In this document: piece by piece, positions 1-8,305 of the stretch
How the letters are laid out: every line of letters starts with the position of its first letter
How positions within the stretch are numbered: position 1 is the stretch's first letter
DNA from: Polyangium mundeleinium
GTDB lineage: Bacteria; Myxococcota_A; Polyangia; Polyangiales; Polyangiaceae
NCBI RefSeq assembly: GCF_028369105.1
Contig: NZ_JAQNDO010000001.1
Span: forward strand, 4,866,501-4,930,500
DNA length: 64,000 bases
Reading direction: 5' to 3'
Position numbers and translations under genes: made by a program
The notes under the pieces: generated by a model
The model's database searches: none
Told to the model about the DNA's origin: nothing
What the model saw: only the letters and a program-made list of their open reading frames with translations

Positions 1-2165
1 CCGTCCGGCGTCAGCGCCACGGCTTGCACGCCCTCCGCATGGCCGTGCAGGACCCCGAGCGGGATCCGCGCGTCGAGATCCCACATGCGCACCGTGTGAT
101 CCCACGATCCCGAGGCCAAAAAGCGCCCGTCCGGGGTCATGGCCACGCTCGTCACGCCGTCGGTGTGGCCCGCGAGGAGCTCGGGCGGGCTGCCTTCGAG
201 GGGCGCCCAGCAAAGCACGGCGTCCTCGTGCGAGGCCGCCACGAGGACCCGCCCCTCCGCCTTCATCGCCACGGCCGAGCGTGGGGAGCCGGGCGCGTCG
301 GGCGCATTTTCGACGCGCCCCGCATCAACGTCCCATAGCCACAACGCCTCGTCGTCCTCGCCCGCGGACACGCAAGACCGACCGTCCGCCGTAATCGCCA
401 CGCCATGCACGCCGCCCACGTGTCCGTGCAGCGTCCGGACGAGTTCGCCGGTCGAGAGGCTCCACACGCACACGGTCCCGTCCTCGGAGGCCGACACCAC
501 CGTGCCCGCGTCCTCCGCGAGCGCGACCGCATGCACCACGCCCGTATGCCCGCGCAGGTGTCGCGTTACCCGCGCCGTCGCCAGATCCCACACGAAGAGC
601 GAGCCATCCGCCGCCCCCGACGCTGCCGTGCGCCCATCCGCCGAGACCACGACCCCGCGCACGGCCGACACGTGCCCCGTCAGCACGAAGAGCGCCTGCC
701 CGGCTTCGAGATCCCACACGCGCACCGTCCGATCGTCGGAGGCCGAGAGCGCGAGCCGCCCGTCCCGCGTGATTGCGACGGCATTCACCTTCGCCGCGTG
801 CCCTTCGAGCACACGCGCGGAAACCTCCCCGCGGCGGCTCGTCCTCGACCGCACCCGGATCCACGGCGAATGCCGCGCCGCCAAGGCCCCGTCGAGCGCC
901 TCGGTGAAATTCGCCCCTTCGAACGCCTCGGCCCGCGCCCGGAGCTGCTGCAAGAAAAACGCAGGCTCGCGCGACGCATCCCAGCCGACGAGCGCGTTCG
1001 CCTCGAGCTCCAGCGCGCCGCGCATCGACGCGACCCCCCGGGCCCCCGCCGCCCAGGCCGACGAGGCCCGCACGTCTGCAAGCACAGCCGCGATGCCTCG
1101 CTCGGCGACGTCGCGCTCGATGCTCCCGACGTCGCCGAGCGCGCGTTCGAGGTGCGCCGCTGCCTGGACACGGAGTTCGTCCCGAAATACGGGATCGAGC
1201 GCGCCCTCCACGAACGCCCGGACGTCCGGCCAGAGCCTCGCCTGACCGGCTTTGTCCACGTCCACGAGGTTCGTCGCCGCGAGCGCCCGGACCGCCGCCT
1301 GGATCGGCTCTCCCGCCCGTCGCCCTTCCAGCCAGGCGAGCCGCGTCGCCGGCACGAGCGCCTCTCCCTTGCCCATCGAGAGCAGCGCGAGGAGCCGCCG
1401 CGCCTCGCCTTCGGGCACGTCGTCCCACCCGAGCTTCAGCACGGCCGCGCGCGCCGCCGCGACCTCCGCGCCCGCGAGCCGTCGCGCGAGGTCTCCGGCC
1501 GAGCGACCGGGCCGCCGCGCGAGCCAGCCCGCCGCGATCGACACCAGGAGCGGATTCCGCGCGAGCGCCCCGCACACCCGCCGCGCAGCCTCCATCTCCT
1601 CCGCGTCGGGCATCTCCAGCCCGGAGAGCAGGAGCTCGACCCGCGCCTCCTCCGCGAGCGGGCCGAGATCGAACGTGGGGAGCACGAGGTTCCCCGGCGG
1701 CGCGCGCATCGTGAACAGGAGCCTGCACGCGAGCTCCGCCGGGACGAACCCGAGCACGCGCGCCGAGAGCGCGCTCGGAGCCGGGACGCCGTCGATCACG
1801 AGCAACGCATCTGGCCGGAGACGCAGATGCTTGGCGAACGCCTGGACGAGCTGCCTTCTCCGATCGGAGAGCGGCCCCTCGGCCCGGAGCCCGATCGCCG
1901 TGGCGAGCGCCGCGAATCCCTCGTCGCACCCCGAAGGCGCGTCGACCCAATACACGCCCCCTGGATACGCGTGCTGGTATCGATTCGTATAAGCGAACGC
2001 GAGCGCCGTCTTTCCGATCCCGGATCGACCGCAGACGCCAATCGCGCGTTCTTCCCCCTGCAGCACCGCGTGCAGGAGCTCGAGCTCCCGCGCGCGTCCG
2101 ACGAACGCCGGCCCGAGAGGCCGGCGGACGAGAAATGGCACGGGCGCAAACGAGCGAGTCGGCAT
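1..2165 (-). CDS. P-loop NTPase with C-terminal WD-40 propeller (3' end outside window)
   Basis: The product is a signalling-type ATPase fused to a WD-40 repeat domain and is probably cytoplasmic. Reading from ATG at 2165, the N-terminus has FVGRARELELL (about residues 21-31) followed by a Walker A loop GRSGIGKT at 46-53 and a Walker B-like LLVIDG near 115, the order seen in NB-ARC/AAA-type regulators. From about residue 435 to the window edge (residue 721) there are at least seven WD-40 blades, each with a core such as VNAVAITRDG and an end such as TVRVWDL. The frame is still open at base 1, so the C-terminus is missing. It is divergent from the acetyltransferase gene. The family is clear, but the ligand and output are not. 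Several long open frames over the same DNA are out-of-frame shadows caused by high GC. Confidence 0.85.
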   Translation of the reverse strand, partial: MPTRSFAPVPFLVRRPLGPAFVGRARELELLHAVLQGEERAIGVCGRSGIGKTALAFAYTNRYQHAYPGGVYWVDAPSGCDEGFAALATAIGLRAEGPLSDRRRQLVQAFAKHLRLRPDALLVIDGVPAPSALSARVLGFVPAELACRLLFTMRAPPGNLVLPTFDLGPLAEEARVELLLSGLEMPDAEEMEAARRVCGALARNPLLVSIAAGWLARRPGRSAGDLARRLAGAEVAAARAAVLKLGWDDVPEGEARRLLALLSMGKGEALVPATRLAWLEGRRAGEPIQAAVRALAATNLVDVDKAGQARLWPDVRAFVEGALDPVFRDELRVQAAAHLERALGDVGSIERDVAERGIAAVLADVRASSAWAAGARGVASMRGALELEANALVGWDASREPAFFLQQLRARAEAFEGANFTEALDGALAARHSPWIRVRSRTSRRGEVSARVLEGHAAKVNAVAITRDGRLALSASDDRTVRVWDLEAGQALFVLTGHVSAVRGVVVSADGRTAASGAADGSLFVWDLATARVTRHLRGHTGVVHAVALAEDAGTVVSASEDGTVCVWSLSTGELVRTLHGHVGGVHGVAITADGRSCVSAGEDDEALWLWDVDAGRVENAPDAPGSPRSAVAMKAEGRVLVAASHEDAVLCWAPLEGSPPELLAGHTDGVTSVAMTPDGRFLASGSWDHTVRMWDLDARIPLGVLHGHAEGVQAVALTPD

Positions 2166-2392
2166 GTGGTTTCGACGCGGACATGAGAATGCGTCCGTGT
2201 CGCCGTCATCATGCCCTGATCCCGCGCCTCCGTCGAGCGCCGCGGAGCAGAATCGTTGGATGTGCAAGCATTGGACAAACGATTCGCAAAGCATGGCGTC
2301 GTGAACCTGTACGCCAATGGTGGAATCGGCAGGCCACCTCGGCATTCGCGCCCGCGCTCGCGCTCGTTTGTGTTTCCTGTATCCTCGCCCCT

Positions 2393-2965
2393 GTGCTTCC
2401 CCTCCGCGCCATCTTCTCGGGCAAGCGCGTCGCCCTCCGCGCGCCCCGCGTCTCGGACGCGCCGCGCATCGTCGAGATTCGCACCCGGTCGAGAGAATTC
2501 CTGCGAGCCTGGGTGCCCGTGCCCGGCCCGGACGAATTCGACGTCGACCTCGCGCGTACCCGTCTTCTTCGGGATCGCCGTGATATCCGCGCCGACCGCC
2601 ACTACCGATTCTGCATGACCCTCGGCGAGGACGGGCCCGTCATCGGCCGCGTCGCCCTCACCCAGGTCTTTCGCGGCATCTTCCAGAGCGCGTCTCTCGG
2701 CTACTGGGTCGACGTCGAGCACCATGGACAAGGCTTCACCACGGAGGGGGTAAGGCTTGCGCTCGACGTCGCCTTTCGCGAGATCGGCCTGCACCGCATC
2801 CAGGCCGCCATCATGCCCCACAACGCCGCGAGCCTCGCCGTCGCCCGCAAGTGCGGCCTCCGGCACGAAGGCCGCGCCGCGCGGTACCTCCAGATCGACG
2901 GCGCGTGGCAGGATCACCTGCTCTTCGCCGTCACCGCGGAAGACTGGCCCGCCGCGCCGCGGTGA
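2393..2965 (+). CDS. GNAT-family N-acetyltransferase (RimJ/RimL-like)
   Basis: The product is a small acetyltransferase of about 190 residues that would transfer acetyl from acetyl-CoA to an amine, either a protein N-terminus or a small molecule. I chose the GTG at 2393 because homology-like sequence starts there (VLPLRAIFSGKRVALRAPR); upstream in-frame codons overlap the divergent gene and look non-coding. Family features are the initial substrate strand, the SLGYWVDVEHHGQGFTTEG segment, which matches the acetyl-CoA-binding Q/RxxGxG/A region, and HNAASLAVARKCGL, the helix near the C-terminus typical of the RimJ/RimL branch. It converges with the glucokinase gene with a 12-base gap. The substrate cannot be told from sequence. 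Confidence 0.85.
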   Translation: MLPLRAIFSGKRVALRAPRVSDAPRIVEIRTRSREFLRAWVPVPGPDEFDVDLARTRLLRDRRDIRADRHYRFCMTLGEDGPVIGRVALTQVFRGIFQSASLGYWVDVEHHGQGFTTEGVRLALDVAFREIGLHRIQAAIMPHNAASLAVARKCGLRHEGRAARYLQIDGAWQDHLLFAVTAEDWPAAPR

Positions 2966-2977
2966 CGCGCGCTCGTT

Positions 2978-4045
2978 CTACCGAGACGAAGGCTTGCGCC
3001 GCGTGACGCGCTTCGGGCGGGCAGGGGGCGCCGCCTCGCCGTCCGCGAGCAGATCCTTCGCCATCGCCAGCGCGCCGCGCACGCCGACCAGCGGATCCGT
3101 CACCACGACGACCGGGATCTGCGCCATGAGCCCGGCGAATCGGCCTTTCTTGCGGAACCCCGCGAGGAACTGCTCCCGCCGCGCGAGCACGATGTGCCGC
3201 GCGATGTTGCCCGCCACGAACACGCCCCCGAGCCCGAGCAGCTTGAGCGCCAGGTTCCCCGCCTCGGCGCCGTAAATCGAGGCGAAGAGGTCCACGGCCT
3301 TCGCGGCCGGGCGCGACGCACCCGACAAACCGAGCTCCGCGATCGTCGCGTTCCGATCGCCCTCTTCGAGCCGCCGCTCGTTCGCCTTCGTCTCGCGCGC
3401 GCCGCGCGCCACGAAGAAATCGTAGAGCGCCCCGAGCCCGTTGCCCGAGAGCACGCGCTCGTAGCTCACGTGCTCCGGGAATCGCTTCGACAGGAATGCG
3501 AAGAGTTCGGCCTCGATGGCGCCCTGCGCCGCGAAATCCGTGTGCCCTCCCTCGGTCGGCAACACGAGGTGCTTCGACCCGTCCCACACGAGCAGCGCTT
3601 CGCCGAGCCCCGTCCCGGCCGCGATCACGGCCATGTGGTTGCCCTTCGCCTTCGGCCGACCCTCGCCGAGCGGCACCGCGACGTCCGTGGGCAGGTGCAA
3701 GCATCCGCGCGCCGCGACCGCGAGATCGTTCGCGAGGATCACGCGATCGAGCGAGAGGCTGCGCGCGAGCTTCACCTCGTCGAGCTTCCACGAAAGGTTG
3801 GTCACGGTGGCCATGCCATCCCGGATCGGCCCGGCCACGCCGAGGACCGCGACGGACGGGTGCGGGTGATCGGCGCTCCCGAGGAAGCTCCGCGCGATCT
3901 CCTCGAACGACCCGTGCTCGCGGCTCGGCAAGACTGCTTCGAGCAGCAACCTTTTCCCGAGGCCGTCGTAGAGCGAGAGCCGCGTCCGCGTGCCCCCGAT
4001 GTCGCCGACCAGGAGCGAGCCCGTCCCACCACGCTTCTTCATCAT
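2978..4045 (-). CDS. glk: Glucokinase
   Basis: Phosphorylates glucose to glucose-6-phosphate with ATP in the cytoplasm. The chosen start gives 355 residues beginning MMKKRGG, close to the usual length for Glk-type glucokinases. The N-terminal phosphate-1 loop GDIGGTRTRLSLYDG, the AAGTGLGEALL phosphate-2 region and EGGHTDFA substrate-binding segment are all present, as is the GGVFVAGNIA adenosine motif. A longer in-frame extension upstream reaches into the gluconolactonase gene and is low-complexity, so the ATG at 4045, preceded by an AAAGG-like ribosome site, is preferred. It is the last gene of the zwf-opcA-pgl-glk run, 56 bases after pgl, which places production of glucose-6-phosphate and its oxidation under one transcription unit. 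The C-terminal tail is rich in Lys/Arg/Pro. Confidence 0.92.
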   Translation of the reverse strand: MMKKRGGTGSLLVGDIGGTRTRLSLYDGLGKRLLLEAVLPSREHGSFEEIARSFLGSADHPHPSVAVLGVAGPIRDGMATVTNLSWKLDEVKLARSLSLDRVILANDLAVAARGCLHLPTDVAVPLGEGRPKAKGNHMAVIAAGTGLGEALLVWDGSKHLVLPTEGGHTDFAAQGAIEAELFAFLSKRFPEHVSYERVLSGNGLGALYDFFVARGARETKANERRLEEGDRNATIAELGLSGASRPAAKAVDLFASIYGAEAGNLALKLLGLGGVFVAGNIARHIVLARREQFLAGFRKKGRFAGLMAQIPVVVVTDPLVGVRGALAMAKDLLADGEAAPPARPKRVTRRKPSSR

Positions 4046-4101
4046 GACCTTTCGTTGCGGTACGAAGTTCCTCGCAGGAAAGCAAGCTCCCGTGTTGGGG
4101 T

Positions 4102-4842
4102 TCACCCGGTCGGGTAGGCGTCCCGATCCACGAGCCAGACCACCTGGCCCCGCGCCCGAAGGAGCACGCGCGCCGGCACCTCCTCCTCGGGGCCCTCCGA
4201 CCACGCCGACGCGATCGGCCGCTGCTTCGCGGCACCACGCGCGAGAACCAGCACGGTCCTCGCCTCGCAGAGCACCGGCGCCGTGAGCGTGAGTCGCGCT
4301 TCGAGCCCCTTCGCCGGCTGTGCTCCGATCGCCGCGACGAGCCGATCGTCGATCGCCGTCGCGCCCGCCGCCGGGAAGAGCGACGCCGTGTGCCCATCGT
4401 CCCCGATGCCGAGCGTCATCACGTCGAACGCGACCGCGCTCGCCACGCCGAACGTACGCCGCAAGAGCGCCTCGTACCGCGCTGCCGCCGCCGCGAGATC
4501 CGGATCCTCCGCCTCCATCCGGTGCACGCGCGCCGCGACGTCCGCCCGATCGAGCCCGAGATCCGCGCGCGCCGCCCGGAAGTTCGAGCGCGGCGAGGTC
4601 GGATCCCCCGCGCGCTCGTCCACCCAGAACCAGTCGATCCGATCGAGCGGCAGCGCCATTTGCGCCAGCCTCCGGTAGACCGGACCCGGCGTCGATCCGC
4701 CCGAGAGCGCGACCTTCGCCGACCCGCGCGCCCGCACCGCCGCGTCGATCGCCCGCGCGAGGATCTCGGCCCCGAGCGCCGCATGCTCGGCCTCGCTCTC
4801 CGCGACCGTCACCTCGAAACGCGCCGTGGAGACCTCGCTCAT
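4102..4842 (-). CDS. pgl: 6-phosphogluconolactonase
   Basis: Hydrolyses 6-phosphogluconolactone to 6-phosphogluconate, the second step of the oxidative pentose phosphate pathway. The protein is 246 residues from ATG at 4842, the normal size for the DevB/SOL family. Diagnostic segments are VALSGGSTPGPVYRRLA, DWFWVDERAGDPTSPRSN and LGIGDDGHTASLFP, which together form the phosphosugar-binding and catalytic site. The start codon overlaps the stop of opcA in an ATGA, evidence for translational coupling and for this start over a longer one. It sits between opcA and glk. Confidence 0.93.
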   Translation of the reverse strand: MSEVSTARFEVTVAESEAEHAALGAEILARAIDAAVRARGSAKVALSGGSTPGPVYRRLAQMALPLDRIDWFWVDERAGDPTSPRSNFRAARADLGLDRADVAARVHRMEAEDPDLAAAAARYEALLRRTFGVASAVAFDVMTLGIGDDGHTASLFPAAGATAIDDRLVAAIGAQPAKGLEARLTLTAPVLCEARTVLVLARGAAKQRPIASAWSEGPEEEVPARVLLRARGQVVWLVDRDAYPTG

Positions 4843-5879
4843 CGTTCGCTCCACTGCGCCGCGAGGACGAGCGCGTCCCGCAGGACCCGATCTCCCTCCG
4901 TCGCGTCGAGCGCCTTCACCAGCACCCACGCCTCGTCCCGGTGCCCGAGCGCGTGCTCGTGCGAGGTCACGCGCGCCCCGCGCCGCGTCCATGCGACCTG
5001 CTTCGGGTTCTCCCGGTCGCGCACGCACGCGAGTGAGAGCGGCAGTCCTTCGAGCGAAGCCTCGATCCACACGCCCGTGATCTGCCCCGGCGGGAGCCCC
5101 TCCTGCGGATCGTCGCGCAGGGTGACCCGCACCGCCTCGCCGCGTCGATCCCGCGCCCGATCCCGCGCCTCGAAGCCCCAGCCGAGCCTTGATCCGAGCC
5201 AGCCGAGCAAGAGCGCCGCCGGCTCGGTCGCGCCGCCCGGCGTCCGCCCCACCGTGACCTCGCGGATCGCTCCCAGCGCGGCGAGCGCGTCATCGAAGAA
5301 CCGCGCCACGAGCTCCCGCCACTGGTACGTCCGAACGAACTGCCGATCCCCCACGGGGACCGTGCCGTCGTGGAGCATCTCCACGATCCGCGAGGCGCTC
5401 GTGTGCGCCGAGTCGACGATCAGCCGATCGGCCCGCGGCAGCAGCGAGGGCAAGAGCGCGCGCGGCGCCCCGCGGCCGATCTCCACGACGACCGGCACCT
5501 CCGGCAGCGCGAGTGCCGCCACCACCGAGCCGGCGCGCTCGCACGCCATCGCGCCGAACGTCATCTCGATCCAGTCGAAGCAGATCGGCGTCCCTCCGTC
5601 GAGCCGGCACGCGGCCCGCACGTCGTAGCTCACCTCCCAGGGCGCGAGGCGCCCGTCGCTCGTCAGCACGAACGCGCGCCCCGGGTGCGTGTCCGCGAGC
5701 GCGTCCGTCGTCGCGCGCGCATGCTCGACCTCGGACGGGGCTGCGACGGCCACGAAGCTCATCGTGGACGAGCGCACCTTCGTGGTGGACGCGCCGGCCT
5801 GGTCGTCCGGCGACGACCAGAAGGACGTGAGCTCCGCCTCGACCCGCGCGAGCGCCTCGCCGACCGGGAGCGCCGTCAC
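4839..5879 (-). CDS. opcA: Glucose-6-phosphate dehydrogenase assembly protein OpcA
   Basis: OpcA-family proteins assist assembly and redox control of glucose-6-phosphate dehydrogenase, best known in cyanobacteria and actinobacteria. The protein is 346 residues from a GTG at 5879 that shares bases with the TGA of zwf (GTGA), and its own stop forms an ATGA overlap with pgl. Family character comes from the central region (TPICFDWIEMTFGAMACERA, LPEVPVVVEIGRG, DRLIVDSAHTS) and from its position immediately after zwf. The C-terminal third has the Arg/Asp-rich, WIEASLEG-containing region usual for the family. Tight coupling on both sides suggests fixed stoichiometry with Zwf. Confidence 0.88.
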   Translation of the reverse strand: MTALPVGEALARVEAELTSFWSSPDDQAGASTTKVRSSTMSFVAVAAPSEVEHARATTDALADTHPGRAFVLTSDGRLAPWEVSYDVRAACRLDGGTPICFDWIEMTFGAMACERAGSVVAALALPEVPVVVEIGRGAPRALLPSLLPRADRLIVDSAHTSASRIVEMLHDGTVPVGDRQFVRTYQWRELVARFFDDALAALGAIREVTVGRTPGGATEPAALLLGWLGSRLGWGFEARDRARDRRGEAVRVTLRDDPQEGLPPGQITGVWIEASLEGLPLSLACVRDRENPKQVAWTRRGARVTSHEHALGHRDEAWVLVKALDATEGDRVLRDALVLAAQWSER

Positions 5880-7468
5880 GGCTTCCTCCACTTGTCGCCC
5901 GGCACGAGCAGCCGATCCGCCTCCCGCGGGCCCCAGCTCCCGGCCTCGTAGGTCGCGACGGGCGCATCGGCGTCGCTCCAGCCTGCGAGGATCGGATCGA
6001 TGAAGCCCCACTGCGCCTCGACCTCGTCGGCGCGTGTGAACAGCGTCGCATCCCCGCGCATCGCGTCGAGGATGAGCCGCTCGTAGGCCTCGGGCGTGCT
6101 CGATCCGAACGCCGTCCCGTAGCGGAAATCCATGGCCACGTTGCGCATCGTCATCCCGCCGCCCGGCACCTTCGTGGCGAAGCGCAGCGCGATCCCTTCA
6201 TCGGGTTGGATGCGCACCACGAGCACGTTCGGCTCGTCCTCGCCACGGCGGATGCTCGGGGGCGGGCCGCCGTCGAGGCCGTGTGGTGCGTCGCGGAAGA
6301 GCCGGTGCGGCAGCGGCTTGAAGTGCAGCGCCACCTCGGCGCAACGCTTCGCGAGCCGCTTGCCCGAGCGCAGGTAGAACGGCACGCCGCCCCAGCGGAA
6401 GCTGTCGATCCGCAGCGACATCGCGACGTACGTCTCCGTCTTCGAGTTCGGATCCACGTCCGGCTCCTCGCGATAGCCGGGCACCCGGTCGCCGCGCACC
6501 GTGCCCGCCGTGTATTGCGCGCGCACCGTCTTCTCCAGCACCTCGCGTCCGCGGATGGGCCGGAGCGCGCGCAGCACCTTCACCTTCTCGTCACGCACCG
6601 CGTCGGCGTCCCACGACGACGGCGGCTCCATCGTCACCATCGTGAGGAGCTGCAGCGCGTGGTTCTGCACGATGTCGCGCGTGATGCCCGTCTGATCGTA
6701 GAACTTTCCGCGCCCCTCGACGCCGAGCTCCTCGGCCACCGTGATCTGCACGTGGCTCACGTGCTGCCGCGTCCAGAGCGGCTCGAAGATCGTGTTGCCG
6801 AACCGGAAGACGAGCAGGTTCTGCACCGTCTCCTTCCCGAGGTAGTGATCGATCCGGTAGATCTGCCGCTCGTCGAGGCACGCGAGCAGGTCCTTGTTCA
6901 GCGCCCGCGCGCTCGCCAGATCCTCGCCGAACGGCTTCTCCACGACGACCCGCTGGTAGCTCGCGTCCGGCGCGTCCGAGGGAGGCACGACGAGCTTCGC
7001 GTCACACAACCCCCGCACGATCGCGGGCACCTCGGTCGGCGCGACCGCCAGGTAAAAGACCCGGTTTTGCCCCGTCCCGCGCTCCACCTCGAGCCGCCCG
7101 AGCTCCGCCGCGAGCCGCGCGTACGTCGCGGGATCGTTGAAATCCCCCTGCACGTACGCCATGCCCTTTTCGAGCTCGCTCCACGTCGCCTCGTCGAGCG
7201 GCTTGCGGCGCGAGAACTTCGCCACCGCGTCGCGCATCTCGCGGCCGAACTCCGGCTTCGGCCGCCGCGCCACGCCCACCACCGCGAACCCGCCTGGCAA
7301 GAGCCGACTCAACGCGAGGTTGTAGATCGCCGGCAGGAGCTTGCGCCGCGTCAGATCCCCGGACGCCCCGAAGATCACGACCGACGCGGGCCGCACCGTG
7401 CGCTCGTCGGGCATGCCCTCGCGGAGCGGGTTCTCTTCGCCGCTGCCGACGTTCTCCGAAAACGACAT
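5876..7468 (-). CDS. zwf: Glucose-6-phosphate 1-dehydrogenase
   Basis: Oxidises glucose-6-phosphate to 6-phosphogluconolactone with NADP+, the entry step of the oxidative pentose phosphate pathway. The protein has 530 residues, slightly longer than typical because of an N-terminal extension of about 25. The dinucleotide-binding GASGDLTRRKLLPAIYNL follows it, and the catalytic signature RIDHYLGKE lies near residue 204. YLRSGKRL and the KTETYVA region are also conserved. A strong ribosome site, AGGGAGGA, precedes the ATG by a few bases. It heads the zwf-opcA-pgl-glk operon; the promoter probably lies in the 130-base gap to the divergent DUF433 gene, where I could not pick out a convincing -35/-10 pair. 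Confidence 0.95.
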   Translation of the reverse strand: MSFSENVGSGEENPLREGMPDERTVRPASVVIFGASGDLTRRKLLPAIYNLALSRLLPGGFAVVGVARRPKPEFGREMRDAVAKFSRRKPLDEATWSELEKGMAYVQGDFNDPATYARLAAELGRLEVERGTGQNRVFYLAVAPTEVPAIVRGLCDAKLVVPPSDAPDASYQRVVVEKPFGEDLASARALNKDLLACLDERQIYRIDHYLGKETVQNLLVFRFGNTIFEPLWTRQHVSHVQITVAEELGVEGRGKFYDQTGITRDIVQNHALQLLTMVTMEPPSSWDADAVRDEKVKVLRALRPIRGREVLEKTVRAQYTAGTVRGDRVPGYREEPDVDPNSKTETYVAMSLRIDSFRWGGVPFYLRSGKRLAKRCAEVALHFKPLPHRLFRDAPHGLDGGPPPSIRRGEDEPNVLVVRIQPDEGIALRFATKVPGGGMTMRNVAMDFRYGTAFGSSTPEAYERLILDAMRGDATLFTRADEVEAQWGFIDPILAGWSDADAPVATYEAGSWGPREADRLLVPGDKWRKP

Positions 7469-7599
7469 GCGTTCCTCCCTCGCGGGACTCCCCGTCCCGC
7501 GGGGCAGGCTACCAGAGCCCCGGCCGACGCGGCGTGAGGACGCATCCGCTCTCCGATATCTTTGCTACCGGCGCGGCCCTGGCTACCCTCTCGGCACGT

Positions 7600-8085
7600 A
7601 TGGCAGACGCAAGCCTCCCGCGCGTCCGGGTCCCTCATCCGCACGTGCGCTGCGACGCGAGGATCCTCGCAGGCAGCCCCCACGTCGAAGGATCCCGGGT
7701 GCCCGTCCGGCGCCTCTGGGTCTGGCACCGCGGCGGGGCCTCGGTCGAGACCCTCTTGCGCCGCTACCCGAACCTCGGTCCGGCCCGCATCCTCGACGCG
7801 CTCTCCTTCGCGTACGACAACCAGGACCTCATCGACGCCGACCTCGCACGCGAGCAGGCGCTCTTCGAGAAACAAGGCGGCCCCACCGTCGGCGCGCGCC
7901 CCCTCTCGCAGCTCCCGCTTCCTTTCGACGAGGCCGCCCCGGACAGCGCGGCGGCCCGCGCCGCTTTCCGACAGCCCATGCTTCCCGGCATGTCGCCTGC
8001 CCTCGCCCCCACCACGCCTGCTCCTGCTGTATCCGCCCCGACCAAATCGGCGGCGCCCACGACGAAGCCCGCCCGCAAGCGCTAG
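7600..8085 (+). CDS. DUF433-domain protein with Pro/Ala-rich tail
   Basis: The N-terminal 100 residues match the DUF433 pattern (DARILAGSPHVEGSRVPV, then a helix with RRYPNLGPARILDALSFAYDN). DUF433 proteins are small winged-helix-like proteins, some of which act as antitoxins, but no toxin gene is adjacent here. The C-terminal 60 residues are an Ala/Pro/Thr-rich basic tail ending PARKR that looks unstructured. I prefer the ATG at 7600 because the domain begins soon after it; an in-frame ATG at 7534 would add 22 residues. The gene is divergent from zwf. Function is unknown. Confidence 0.75.
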   Translation: MADASLPRVRVPHPHVRCDARILAGSPHVEGSRVPVRRLWVWHRGGASVETLLRRYPNLGPARILDALSFAYDNQDLIDADLAREQALFEKQGGPTVGARPLSQLPLPFDEAAPDSAAARAAFRQPMLPGMSPALAPTTPAPAVSAPTKSAAPTTKPARKR

Positions 8086-8305
8086 GACCGTAGCAAGGCC
8101 CTGGCGATCCAACGGTCTTTACAGCCCGGCGAGACTAGGGCAGAAGGGCGACCGTGCTGGGAGGGATCGACGCGGGGCGTCTGGGCAGTTCTTCGCCCGG
8201 TCGGCTCCGCATGCGGGACCTGCCACTCGGTGGTGACAGGCGGCATGGCGCGGAGCGCCCCCGCACACAGAGAGGCGCCCCCCCGGGGGCCGGAGGGTTA
8301 GTTAG

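Noticed and set aside
325-2184. A 619-codon minus-strand open frame over the WD-40 gene
   Set aside because: It is Arg/Ala/Gly-rich with no domain, while another frame of the same strand gives a P-loop and WD-40 blades. It is a GC-driven shadow.
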